A stretch of 50,525 nt of DNA from UBA1756 sp045130235. GTDB lineage: Bacteria > Bacteroidota > Bacteroidia > Bacteroidales > WCHB1-69. Shown here piece after piece: positions 23,103 through 30,854 of this stretch (its first letter is position 1; every line of letters begins with the position of its first letter). Both the position numbers and the translations under genes were made by a program. The notes below the pieces were generated by a model that was given only the letters and a program-made list of their open reading frames with translations, ran no database searches and had not been told where the DNA came from. The stretch covers positions 1 through 50,525 of the forward strand of contig JBGUPJ010000041.1 in assembly GCA_045130235.1 (NCBI GenBank), read 5' to 3'.

Positions 23103-24316
23103 TTGTCTTCCAATTCTATTGTGTCTTCTTCATCGTATGTGACAATCACCAGTCGTTCCAATTTTTCTAAAGCGTTGAGCTTTTTCAATGCTTCTATTTC
23201 ACGATGGCGGGTGCTTTCATCTGCAATGGAGAAAGAGACTTGCACCGCATAATGTTTTATGGGAATATAAAAATCCACTTCAATACGTTTGTGGTAGTAA
23301 TATAGCTCTTTCTCATATTGTTTGTACAAGTGAATGGCGCACAGATTCTCCAAAAGCGACGACATGTCTTCTGTCAAGAATATACCGAGCAGTCCGTTAT
23401 CTGTGAAATAGTGCTTTTTAACCGTCTCACGTTCAACAAATTTTGATGCGAAATTGGATATGGAGAAAACCAGGCAAGCCTCTTGAGCATAACGAATGTA
23501 ATCAATTACCGATGCCACGGACGTGTTGACTCCCGTACCTTTCACTAGGTTTGCAATCCTGTTATATGATATGGGTTGTGAGATGTTATCTGCCAAGCGT
23601 TTGATTGCAAGCCGTAATGCCATCTCGTTTTTCACCTTGTTGCGCAGGATAATGTCGCCAAGCACGATTTTTTCGTAAAGGTCATTCAGCCAATGACGTT
23701 TGTTGCGATATAACAGCAGTTCTGGAAAGCCTCCCCATTTCAGGTATTGGGTAAATTGTTGCTGTACAACAGATTTGGTCTTCCCAAATTGCCATTCTTT
23801 TTCCAGATGGATGTTCTGCGCTTCCAAGAACTCCAAAAATGAATATGGGCAAATCGTTGCTCCTGTAAATCGCCCTCCAAGTGTGGTTTGTATATCCCGA
23901 CTGAGCATTTTGGCATTACTGCCCGTAATAAAGACTTGATATTTCTGGTTAGCCAAGCGTCGTGCAAAATGTTCCCAACCCTCCACATTCTGAATTTCGT
24001 CAAAAAAGAGAATCGGTTTATGGGGATATGCGGAGGCATACGCTTGAAGAATCAAATCAAAATCATCAGCTATCATGCCCAAGAGCCGTTCGTCGTCAAA
24101 ATCAATATAGACGATTTCTTCCAACAGATGGCCATTGTCTATCAAATGTTTGGCGCGTTTGTAAAGCATATACGATTTCCCCGCCTGCCGTATGCCCACC
24201 AGCACGTACCTTCCGTTTTCTTCAAATTCAAAGGGACGATCATAGAGCTCAACCCCTTGTATTGTTTCTTGTCCTTCCTTAATCAGGGTGCGGAATGTTT
24301 CTCTTGTAATAGCCAT
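23057..24316 (-). CDS. AAA_14/DUF4143 ATPase
   Basis: About 419 residues from the ATG at 24316 (MAITRETFRTLI). The longer frame from 24355 would overlap the promoter box at 24335-24342. The AAA_14 domain has Walker A VGIRQAGKSYML, Walker B ILFFDEIQNVEGW and sensor ITGSNAKMLSRD with GGRFTG. The C-terminal DUF4143 part has YTDNGLLG-like FTDNGLLGIF and a nuclease-like E-VDFYI segment (YYYHKRIEVDFYIP). This family is abundant and often variable in Bacteroidales; its function is poorly known and possibly defence- or mobility-related. It stands alone on the minus strand and is flanked by short direct repeats. Confidence 0.88.
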   Translation of the reverse strand: MAITRETFRTLIKEGQETIQGVELYDRPFEFEENGRYVLVGIRQAGKSYMLYKRAKHLIDNGHLLEEIVYIDFDDERLLGMIADDFDLILQAYASAYPHKPILFFDEIQNVEGWEHFARRLANQKYQVFITGSNAKMLSRDIQTTLGGRFTGATICPYSFLEFLEAQNIHLEKEWQFGKTKSVVQQQFTQYLKWGGFPELLLYRNKRHWLNDLYEKIVLGDIILRNKVKNEMALRLAIKRLADNISQPISYNRIANLVKGTGVNTSVASVIDYIRYAQEACLVFSISNFASKFVERETVKKHYFTDNGLLGIFLTEDMSSLLENLCAIHLYKQYEKELYYYHKRIEVDFYIPIKHYAVQVSFSIADESTRHREIEALKKLNALEKLERLVIVTYDEEDTIELEDNQKIEVIPAWKWMLE

Positions 24317-24334
24317 GACTAAAAATATTTTTGG

Positions 24335-24342
24335 CAAAAATA
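24335..24342 (-). promoter_or_regulatory. Promoter -7 box (TATTTTTG on minus strand)
   Basis: Perfect TAnnTTTG, 18 bases before the ATPase ATG at 24316; supports that start. Confidence 0.6.
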
Positions 24343-24457
24343 CAATTTTATTCAATATGATTGTATAAAATTATTAATTTTTATTCAACTATATTAAATA
24401 AAAATATGTTTGTTGCAACGACTCCATCACTCGCTTCCTATCACGCCCCTCACACAC

Positions 24458-24477
24458 TAAAAGAAACCGTGGATGCA
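24458..24477 (+). repeat. Short direct repeat, right of the ATPase gene
   Basis: Partner of 23011-23030 (18 of 20 bases identical), with a similar coding-like context (PHTLKETVDA here, PHLAVKETVDA there). Confidence 0.4.
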
Positions 24478-24516
24478 AAGAAAACAGTCCCATCCCACCT
24501 TTGCGGATTCACTCCG

Positions 24517-24550
24517 TTTTCAGTTTTCAGTTTTCAATTCTCAATTTTCC
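24517..24550. repeat. Simple-sequence repeat (TTTTCAG/TTTTCAA units)
   Basis: Degenerate tandem units of TTTTCAG, TTTTCAA and CTCAA lie just beyond the FISUMP gene end. With the direct repeat they make up the otherwise gene-free interval 24343-24557. Confidence 0.6.
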
Positions 24551-24557
24551 GTTCCCC

Positions 24558-25964
24558 TCAGTCTCGCACGCAGCGGACAGAAAAACCGGAATATTGGGGA
24601 CGTTGCCAGACATCCATAGTGGCAGAAGCACTGAACAGAGATCTGAACCACGAAAAATTATAATCTTCATCAGCGACAGTAGCACTCCAGAAATCAATGC
24701 AATATTCGAAACCGTTAAAGTCAGGGTCGGTGATGCCGGCGGGGAGAGCCGAAAACCCTGTGGCGTTATTGGCTTCCGTGTTATTGCCTATTACACAGTC
24801 GAAAGTTGTATTGGTGATACCCCAGTCCGTTGCGGAGGCCAATGCTTTGGCAATATAACTTTCCCGCTCATCGCACCGATAAGCATACACACTGCTTACA
24901 TAGTCAGAGAGCTGCTGCCATTCTGCAATACTTGGCACATGCCACCCGTCGGGGCAGATGCCTTGCACTCCGCTTGGATTGGTTTCGGAGGAGTTGGCTC
25001 CATGCATTACCGCATTCCAGTTGTACCTATAACCATAGGTAGAGATAGTGTTTACATCATTGTGTGGGGTATAACGGTAGGGTTGGTTAGAACTATAAAG
25101 TTCTCCGCCTTCCAGAATGGTGTCACCATTGGCATAATGCGTGGTACGCAGGTTTTCCCTCATCCAGCATTGGTTGCCAATCTGCACGGTATTATAAATG
25201 TTGTTATCAAAATCTGTGATGAAACGTTCAGCAGAACAGGGAAGACTATCAAAGGGTGAAGCTACTGGGAACAATAGCGCAAATGTCTGCGAGGCATTTT
25301 GCATTTGCGTGATGTGCTGGCTTTCGACCTCTTCACCGTTGAGGGTGGCGTATCCCACGTATTCCATCTGATCACCGAAGGTGAAGGGGTTGGTGGTGGT
25401 GCCACGGGTGTGGGATTTCGGTAGGGGCGAATAATCATTCGCCCCTACGGTACCCGTATATTCAATCCCATTCCCGTTCCCCGCACCATTGCACACCATT
25501 TTGATGGATGATGTGTTGCCGTTCTGGCGGGCGGTCATCACGTAGGTGCCAGCGGCGGAAAGGGTGATGCGGAATTGGTGGGTGCCGGTCGGTAGGGGCG
25601 AATAATTATTCGCCCCTACGATACGTCCGTTCCCATCCGCAATTTCCAATGTCACCGTGCCTGCGTCCGCCACCGTCAGGTTTACGTCGGTGGTACCGGT
25701 GAACGGGTTCGGGTTGTTCTGCGACAGGCCGAACCCACCGTTGGCAACCGATTCGTCAATGCCCGTTACATTCTGCATGATTAGCGTGGTGTCGGGCCAA
25801 TAAATCGTTTCCTGCCACCCTTTGGTCTGGTTGGTGATGACCACGCGATCCAGTTGCATATAATGGTTGGCGGCATTCCGTCCTGTGAAGGTGAGGGTGA
25901 CAGTCTGCGCGAAAGTCGCTACACCCATCAGGGATAAGGCAAGTATACAGATTGCTTTTTTCAT
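24558..25964 (-). CDS. Exported FISUMP-domain protein with internal Por-tail-like module
   Basis: A 468-residue surface or secreted protein. The signal peptide is about 1-19 (MKKAICILALSLMGVATFAQ). Residues about 80-165 resemble a type IX secretion tail domain (NNPNPFTGTTDVNLTVADAG; then GTVTLEIADGNGR and LSAAGTYVMTARQNG), but this lies in the middle of the protein. The C-terminal part, about 265-468, is a FISUMP domain: TVQIGNQCWMRENLRTTHY, then GICPDGWHVPSIAEWQQL, FSALPAG and a final FSVRCVRD. Two copies of a palindromic DNA element are read in frame as VGANNYSPLP and VGANDYSPLP. FISUMP proteins are common at Bacteroidota surfaces; their function is largely unknown. Confidence 0.88.
   Translation of the reverse strand: MKKAICILALSLMGVATFAQTVTLTFTGRNAANHYMQLDRVVITNQTKGWQETIYWPDTTLIMQNVTGIDESVANGGFGLSQNNPNPFTGTTDVNLTVADAGTVTLEIADGNGRIVGANNYSPLPTGTHQFRITLSAAGTYVMTARQNGNTSSIKMVCNGAGNGNGIEYTGTVGANDYSPLPKSHTRGTTTNPFTFGDQMEYVGYATLNGEEVESQHITQMQNASQTFALLFPVASPFDSLPCSAERFITDFDNNIYNTVQIGNQCWMRENLRTTHYANGDTILEGGELYSSNQPYRYTPHNDVNTISTYGYRYNWNAVMHGANSSETNPSGVQGICPDGWHVPSIAEWQQLSDYVSSVYAYRCDERESYIAKALASATDWGITNTTFDCVIGNNTEANNATGFSALPAGITDPDFNGFEYCIDFWSATVADEDYNFSWFRSLFSASATMDVWQRPQYSGFSVRCVRD
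25421..25448. repeat. Intragenic palindromic element, copy A
   Basis: A 12-bp stem, GTAGGGGCGAAT with ATTCGCCCCTAC, around four bases. It is inserted in the FISUMP gene without breaking the frame and encodes VGANDYSPLP. It matches copy B at 25592 except for one central base. Confidence 0.85.
25592..25619. repeat. Intragenic palindromic element, copy B
   Basis: A perfect 14-bp palindrome half (GTAGGGGCGAATAA and its complement). It encodes VGANNYSPLP inside the Por-tail-like module, between GNGRI and TGTHQF, exactly 171 bases (57 codons) from copy A. Confidence 0.85.
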
Positions 25965-26005
25965 TTTATAAGGGATTTGGGGTAAAACATGGGAATTTTA
26001 TTCTG

Positions 26006-26013
26006 CAAAATTA
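26006..26013 (-). promoter_or_regulatory. Promoter -7 box (TAATTTTG on minus strand)
   Basis: TAnnTTTG on the minus strand, about 42 bases before the FISUMP ATG. No good -33 box. Confidence 0.5.
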
Positions 26014-26036
26014 CACAAAAATTCTAAATACCATTA

Positions 26037-26163
26037 GGGGTGTCATTATATGGCGACCCCACAAAACCAATTTATTAATACGCGGAGGCCGCCGGGAGGC
26101 GGTCTCCGCTTTCTTTTCATCAAAGACGCATTCTTATAAAAAATGCTGCAAAAATCTAAAATA
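26037..26163 (+). repeat. Dispersed double-hairpin repeat, copy 3
   Basis: GGGGT (26037-26041) pairs with ACCCC (26056-26060). The linker ACAAAACCAATTTATTA and hairpin CGGAGGCCGCC/GGCGGTCTCCG (26083-26108) follow, then the same extension as copy 2 up to TCTAAAATAA. It ends 3 bases from the rtcB stop, but in the orientation opposite to rtcB, so its T-rich side cannot terminate rtcB. Confidence 0.75.
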
Positions 26164-26166
26164 AAT

Positions 26167-27339
26167 CTACCCTTTAATTACCGCAATAGGCGATAAAGCC
26201 ACTTTGATCTTCACCAGATCAGTCTGACAGGCCATTACCATGTCAATGTCCTTGTACGCGGAGGAGGCCTCTTCCAAGTCGTTCTGGTTGCGGATGGCAT
26301 GAACGATGTGCAGCGCTTCCAGTTTGGCCACCTCCTGGTCAAGCGATAGGGTGTTGACCGCCTCCGTGCGACTCATACGCCGTCCAGCCCCATGCGAAGA
26401 GCTATAAAAACTGTCAGGATTTCCTAACCCTTCTACAATGTAGGAGCGGGTGCCCTGTGAGCCGGGAATGATACCCACACTGCCTTCCATCACTTTGACC
26501 GCCCCTTTGCGGTGTATAATCACATTCTTGCCGAAATGGTGCTCCAACGCTGCATAGTTATGTGCAATGTTGATTATCGGCTCAAAGTGTGCTTTTGGGA
26601 TTGCGTCGGCAATCTCTTCCATAATTCTCTGTATCATTAGTTTGCGGTTCGCCAACGCGAAATCCACACAGTACTGCATTTCTGTCCAATACTGCTGCGA
26701 CTCCTGCGTCTTCCATGGTAGAAATGCCAGTTGCATCGTTGTGTCAACACTCGAAAACCATCGCTCGTTCAACTCTTGAGCCAGTTTTGCATAGTGGTCG
26801 CACACCTGCTTGCCTAAGTTGCGGCTGCCGCTGTGCAGCATCACCCACAGAAATCCTTCTTCATCGCGCTGTAACTCAATGAAATGATTTCCACCGCCTA
26901 ATGTACCAATTTGCCTGAGCGCCGACTTGTACTCTCTTTTTATCACTGTTGTCGCCTCTATATCATAGCCGGTAGGCATCAACAACTCGTCCTGCGCTTG
27001 CTTGTGATGCTCCATCCCTAAAGGAATGCGCTTGCGGATCCCACGCATTATTTTCTTGCGCAATACTTCATCGGTAATCTCAGCCACAGGAATGTTAGTT
27101 TTTACAGCACACATTCCGCAACCAATATCAACACCTACCGCATTAGGTATCACTACATTATGTGTTGCCAATACACCCCCGATGGGCATTCCTACTCCGC
27201 CGTGTGCATCGGGCATCATCGCCACATGATGAAATACAAAAGGAAGGGAACAGAGATTCCCTAACTGCTGCCATGCCTTGTGGTCGAGTTCTCTCACCCA
27301 GCTCTTAACGAGTGTTCCATTCAAAACAAATTCTTTCAT
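26167..27339 (-). CDS. rtcB: RNA-splicing ligase RtcB
   Basis: A 390-residue RtcB that joins 2',3'-cyclic phosphate (or 3'-phosphate) RNA ends to 5'-OH ends using GTP and Mn. The expected motifs appear in order: MPDAHGGVGMPIGG, NAVGVDIGCGM (metal-binding Asp/Cys), GTLGGGNHFIEL, HSGSRNLG, NIAHNYA, IIPGSQGTRSYIV, SSHGAGRRMSR (His316, the predicted GMP-linked nucleophile) and the C-terminal LSPIAVIKG. Length matches the short bacterial form. It is divergent from a WYL-domain regulator with a shared 135-base intergenic region, so that regulator probably controls it. No archease or RtcA gene is present here. Confidence 0.95.
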   Translation of the reverse strand: MKEFVLNGTLVKSWVRELDHKAWQQLGNLCSLPFVFHHVAMMPDAHGGVGMPIGGVLATHNVVIPNAVGVDIGCGMCAVKTNIPVAEITDEVLRKKIMRGIRKRIPLGMEHHKQAQDELLMPTGYDIEATTVIKREYKSALRQIGTLGGGNHFIELQRDEEGFLWVMLHSGSRNLGKQVCDHYAKLAQELNERWFSSVDTTMQLAFLPWKTQESQQYWTEMQYCVDFALANRKLMIQRIMEEIADAIPKAHFEPIINIAHNYAALEHHFGKNVIIHRKGAVKVMEGSVGIIPGSQGTRSYIVEGLGNPDSFYSSSHGAGRRMSRTEAVNTLSLDQEVAKLEALHIVHAIRNQNDLEEASSAYKDIDMVMACQTDLVKIKVALSPIAVIKG

Positions 27340-27374
27340 TTTTCTTTTTTTTTAATTTTCGGCAAAATAAATAT

Positions 27375-27404
27375 ACTACTGCGCAATCTTTTTGCGTAGT
27401 TTTG
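27375..27404. promoter_or_regulatory. WYL promoter and candidate operator between rtcB and the WYL gene
   Basis: TAGTTTTG (27397-27404) is a -7 box for the WYL gene. It overlaps an imperfect inverted repeat, ACTACTGCGCAA (27375-27386) with TTTGCGTAGT (27391-27400), a natural binding site for a dimeric regulator. A weaker minus-strand box (TTATTTTG, 27363-27370) may serve rtcB. Confidence 0.5.
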
Positions 27405-27474
27405 CATCGTTAAAATTTATTTTACTATTTTATTGATTATCAATAAAATAATTTTCTAAAAATTACAATAATTC

Positions 27475-28515
27475 ATGCCAGTTAGTAGAAATGCCCTGAT
27501 TCGATACAAAACCATTGACAATTGTTTACGTAACCGTTTCCGTCGGTGGACGCTTGACGATCTTATAGAGGCCTGCTCGGAGGCATTGGCTGAGTATGAG
27601 GGCATCTATAGGGGGATTAGTCGCCGTACCATCCAATTGGATCTGCAGGTGATGCGTAGCGAGAAACTGGGGTATAATGCCCCTATTGTGGTGGTTGACA
27701 AGAAGTTCTATACCTACGATGATTCCGACTATAGCATCACCAACTCTCCGTTGTCGGAGGCCGACATCGACAGGGTGAGTGAGGCGGTAGAGGTTCTGAA
27801 GCAGTTGAGCGGGTTCTCGCAGTTTGCGGAAATGGATACGCTGGTAAGCCGTTTGGAAGATCGTGTCTGTGTTACCCGACATCAGCGGAAACCGGTCATC
27901 TATTTTGAGCGGAACGATAAGTTGCGCGGACTGCAGCACCTTACACCTCTCTATAATCATATTATTGAAAAACATGTCCTTATTATAAAATACCTTCCCT
28001 TTTCTGCTCGTCAGCCGAGAGAACTGGTTGTGTCGCCATTTATTCTGAAGGAGTACCGTAACCGGTGGTTTTTGTTGGGTAAATCCAAGTGGCATAGTGC
28101 TTTGCGTATCATGGCACTTGACCGTATTGAGTCGGTGGAAAGAGCCTATGGTGAGCATTTTGAAGAATTGCCAGACTTTCATGCCGAGACTTTCTTTGAT
28201 GATGTGATTGGGGTGACGAAATCTCTTCATGATAAACCTACTGAAGTGATTTTCACCGTTTTCGGCGATCAGTCGCAGTACGTGCTCACCAAGCCTCTGC
28301 ATAGCAGTCAGCGTATTGTTGAGCGCCACCGTAAAGACCGCTCCATTACCTTCAGCATCAATGTAGTGTTGAATTACGAGCTTGAACGGCTCTTGTTGGG
28401 TTATGGGGAGAATATTCAAGTGTTACAGCCCCAGTCTTTGGCTCGTCGCCTGAAAAGAATTTTTCAGCAGGCAGCAGAGCGATATGTTCAGAGCAATTTG
28501 CCCGGGGAGATGTGA
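27475..28515 (+). CDS. WYL-domain transcriptional regulator
   Basis: A 346-residue regulator. The N-terminal winged helix-turn-helix-like part (about 1-80) has RYKTIDNCLRNRFRRWTLDD, then SRRTIQLDLQVMRSE. The WYL domain (about 140-230) has IIKYLPFSARQPRELVVSPF, then LKEYRNRWFLLG and LDRIESVE. A WCX-like C-terminal part ends near 335. WYL domains sense ligands, often nucleotides or nucleic acid ends, and control RNA repair, DNA damage and defence genes. Divergence from rtcB suggests it regulates RNA ligation. Confidence 0.9.
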   Translation: MPVSRNALIRYKTIDNCLRNRFRRWTLDDLIEACSEALAEYEGIYRGISRRTIQLDLQVMRSEKLGYNAPIVVVDKKFYTYDDSDYSITNSPLSEADIDRVSEAVEVLKQLSGFSQFAEMDTLVSRLEDRVCVTRHQRKPVIYFERNDKLRGLQHLTPLYNHIIEKHVLIIKYLPFSARQPRELVVSPFILKEYRNRWFLLGKSKWHSALRIMALDRIESVERAYGEHFEELPDFHAETFFDDVIGVTKSLHDKPTEVIFTVFGDQSQYVLTKPLHSSQRIVERHRKDRSITFSINVVLNYELERLLLGYGENIQVLQPQSLARRLKRIFQQAAERYVQSNLPGEM

Positions 28516-28588
28516 ACGTTTTTTTTAGATAATGGGAAAGCAGGCGGAGAACGCCCATAATCAAGATGTTGATTTACAATGATATAAA

Positions 28589-28623
28589 TAAAAAAGCCCA
28601 GTCGTATGACTGGGCTTTTTTTT
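28589..28623. terminator. Bidirectional intrinsic terminator
   Basis: Stem AGCCCAGTC (28595-28603) with GACTGGGCT (28608-28616) and a GTAT loop, flanked by A on the left and T on the right. It serves both the WYL gene (plus) and tRNA-Gly (minus). Confidence 0.9.
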
Positions 28624-28625
28624 AT

Positions 28626-28701
28626 TGGAGCGGTAAACGGGTCTCGAACCCGCGACCTGCAGCTTGGGAAGCTGCCGCTCTACCAACTGAGCTATTACCG
28701 C
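28626..28701 (-). tRNA. tRNA-Gly (anticodon CCC)
   Basis: Read on the minus strand: acceptor GCGGTAA/TTACCGC, D arm GCTC...GAGC, anticodon stem GCAGC/GCTGC with loop TTCCCAA (anticodon CCC), and T arm GCGGG TTCGAGA CCCGT. The 3' CCA is encoded (28626-28628), unlike the other two tRNAs in the window. Confidence 0.95.
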
Positions 28702-28712
28702 TTTTGAGGCTG

Positions 28713-28720
28713 CAAAAATA
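28713..28720 (-). promoter_or_regulatory. Promoter -7 box for tRNA-Gly (TATTTTTG on minus strand)
   Basis: Perfect TAnnTTTG, 11 bases before the tRNA 5' end. Confidence 0.65.
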
Positions 28721-28779
28721 CTACTTTTTTGCATTCCTTTCACCACTTCCCTAAGAATTATTTTCCACCTCCTGTTCTG

Positions 28780-29841
28780 TCAACAGTTGACATTGTCCCT
28801 CCTTACCATCCCCATTATTCTGTCGGCAAATGCCTGCTCTCCCCATAGAAATTTCACCGAGATGGGTAGACTGAACAGCGGCAACTCCGACAGCTTCTCC
28901 CACAAGGCAGTTCCGTAAAGTCGGGCGGCATCCTTCTCTGTGGTGAAAAGCGCAGTTTGGGGAGTAGATGATGCTAATTTTTGGCAGAGTCTGACAATTT
29001 CTCTTTCGCAAAATTGGTGATGGTCGTTGAATGTAATGCTTTTTACATCAGTATATTGCGATGATAAATAGTGGATAAGGGGTTCGGGATGTGCAATACC
29101 TGTAAAAAGAAGGATGTGACTCTGTGTGTTTAATTCAAAATGCCGTGCCGCTTCTGTCAGGGGGAGGGGAGTGTTGTATTGCATCGTGCTGAAAATGCAC
29201 TGTTGGTGGGGCATCAATTTTAGTCTTTTCTCAATGCTCTCGGCTTCTTTTTGGGAAAGTGCGGGTGGGCACTTGGTCACAATCACGACGTCGGCCTCTT
29301 TCGCGGCGCAGCTGAATTCGCGCAGGTTGCCCGCTGGCAGGGGAAAATCGGTAGGGTAGGGGGAAGCGTAGTCGGTGAGCAGCAACTCTAGGTGGGCTTT
29401 TACCTCAAGGTGCTGGTAGGCGTCATCCAACAAAATCACCTCTGGCGGGGTGGCTTCTTGCTGTAAGCGTTCAATGCCCTCTTTGCGCGATTCGCAAACC
29501 GCCACTTTTACCTCCGGAAACTTTTGGTGCATCTGCATCGGCTCGTCGCCTATAAGCTCTGCCGTGCTGGAAGAATCTGCCAAAATGTAGCCACTGCTTT
29601 TCCGTTTATATCCTCTGCTCAGTGTAGCGACTCTGAAAGACTCTTTCAACATCCTGATCAAGTATTCGGTGTGCGGTGTTTTGCCCGTCCCGCCCACAGC
29701 GAGGTTCCCTATGCTAATAATTGGCATAGTAGTAGGCGTATATCTTTTCCTTTTTTTATTGTATAACTTTCTGCGCAATAATGCTATAGCACCATAAATG
29801 GCACCTGTCGGGAAAAGCAATATCAGTCGCAGTGTTTTCAA
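28780..29841 (-). CDS. lpxK: Tetraacyldisaccharide 4'-kinase LpxK
   Basis: A 353-residue inner-membrane kinase that phosphorylates the lipid A disaccharide at the 4' position. The N-terminal hydrophobic segment (LRLILLFPTGAIYGAIALL) anchors the enzyme. The Walker A variant ISIGNLAVGGTGKTPHTEYL (GGTGKT at 50-55) is diagnostic for LpxK, followed by ATLSRGYKRKSSGY, GDEPMQMHQKFP and ILLDDAYQH. It starts one base after the upstream glycosyltransferase stop, so it shares an operon with two other envelope genes. Confidence 0.94.
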   Translation of the reverse strand: MKTLRLILLFPTGAIYGAIALLRRKLYNKKRKRYTPTTMPIISIGNLAVGGTGKTPHTEYLIRMLKESFRVATLSRGYKRKSSGYILADSSSTAELIGDEPMQMHQKFPEVKVAVCESRKEGIERLQQEATPPEVILLDDAYQHLEVKAHLELLLTDYASPYPTDFPLPAGNLREFSCAAKEADVVIVTKCPPALSQKEAESIEKRLKLMPHQQCIFSTMQYNTPLPLTEAARHFELNTQSHILLFTGIAHPEPLIHYLSSQYTDVKSITFNDHHQFCEREIVRLCQKLASSTPQTALFTTEKDAARLYGTALWEKLSELPLFSLPISVKFLWGEQAFADRIMGMVRRDNVNC

Positions 29842-29842
29842 A

Positions 29843-30853
29843 TCAGAACTGGTTAATCCAATCGGCTACCTCGTATGAGGAGATGAGGTTCATGCACTTG
29901 AAATGTTTGTGGGGACACTTGTTGAATCCGAGCTTGGAGCAGGGGCGGCATTTCAAGAAGGGAATCTCAAAAATCCGGCATTCGGGCGCATCTGGTGTCG
30001 TGTAGGGGTACATGCCCAACTCTGGCACTGTGTTGCCCCATATTGAAGTGATGGGTTTGCGCAGGGCTGCTGCGATGTGCATAAGTCCCGTGTCGCCGGT
30101 CAGCACACAATCACTCTGTTCGATGATGGAAGCGGAGGTGTTGAGATTGTATTCTCCGCAGAGGTTCAGTGCTTTGCCGTTCATCTGTCGGGCGATTTCA
30201 TCTCCCGTGGCGCGATCCTGCTTGTTGCCCAGTAACACCATCGGTTTGAACAACAGATTGCCAATTTCTATGATTTTTGCAGTGGGCATCCGCTTGGTGT
30301 TGTGATTGGCACCAATGGCCACCGCAATATACCCATCCTCAAAACCCGCAGGAAGATCCTGTACATCAAAACGATCGCCTTCGGGAATGAAATAGTCCAA
30401 CCCCCTCCCATCGTTCGTTACCCCCAATTTTTTCACCGCTTCAAAATATCGGTCCACAATGTGCCGGTTGGGAAGAAAATTGATTTTGGTGCGGACTAAA
30501 ATGGCCTTTCGAATATTACATTTAGGAAATGTGCTGTGCGGACAATGCAGTTTTTTTATCAGCTTCCGCGAGCGATAATTCTTCTGAAGGTCAACAACAT
30601 AGTCGAAATGCTCTTTCTTGAGATTCTCTGCCGTTGTCGAGGAGTTCCCCTTCTCATAGATATGAACTTTGTCAATGTAAGGGTTGTCCTGTACTATGAT
30701 TTCAAATCCTTTCTTGACCAAAAAGTGTACAGAAACGCCAGGAATTTGCTGCTTTATGGCACGAACTACAGGTGTGGTGAGTACAATGTCGCCAATGGAA
30801 CTGAACCTGATGACAAGAATTTTCTGCGCCGACGGGGGTTGTGGATCGTTCAT
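29843..30853 (-). CDS. Glycosyltransferase family 9 (heptosyltransferase-like)
   Basis: A 336-residue GT-B enzyme that adds heptose or a related sugar to the lipopolysaccharide core. N-terminal ILVIRFSSIGDIVLTTPVVRAIK is the family signature. The C-terminal CVLTGDTGLMHIAAALRKPI and SIWGNTVPELGMYPY form the sugar-nucleotide site. Several Cys follow (CRIFEIPFLKCRPCSKLGFN), as is common in Bacteroidota versions. Start and stop are one base from both neighbours (lpxK and the acyltransferase), which indicates a single transcript for lipid A and core assembly. Confidence 0.9.
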   Translation of the reverse strand: MNDPQPPSAQKILVIRFSSIGDIVLTTPVVRAIKQQIPGVSVHFLVKKGFEIIVQDNPYIDKVHIYEKGNSSTTAENLKKEHFDYVVDLQKNYRSRKLIKKLHCPHSTFPKCNIRKAILVRTKINFLPNRHIVDRYFEAVKKLGVTNDGRGLDYFIPEGDRFDVQDLPAGFEDGYIAVAIGANHNTKRMPTAKIIEIGNLLFKPMVLLGNKQDRATGDEIARQMNGKALNLCGEYNLNTSASIIEQSDCVLTGDTGLMHIAAALRKPITSIWGNTVPELGMYPYTTPDAPECRIFEIPFLKCRPCSKLGFNKCPHKHFKCMNLISSYEVADWINQF

Positions 30854-30854
30854 T

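Noticed and set aside
23011..24477. Complete insertion sequence or transposon around the AAA_14 ATPase
   Set aside because: No transposase and no terminal inverted repeats; only a short imperfect direct repeat.
28561..28754. Short frames over the tRNA-Gly region
   Set aside because: They cover a tRNA and its terminator; not coding.
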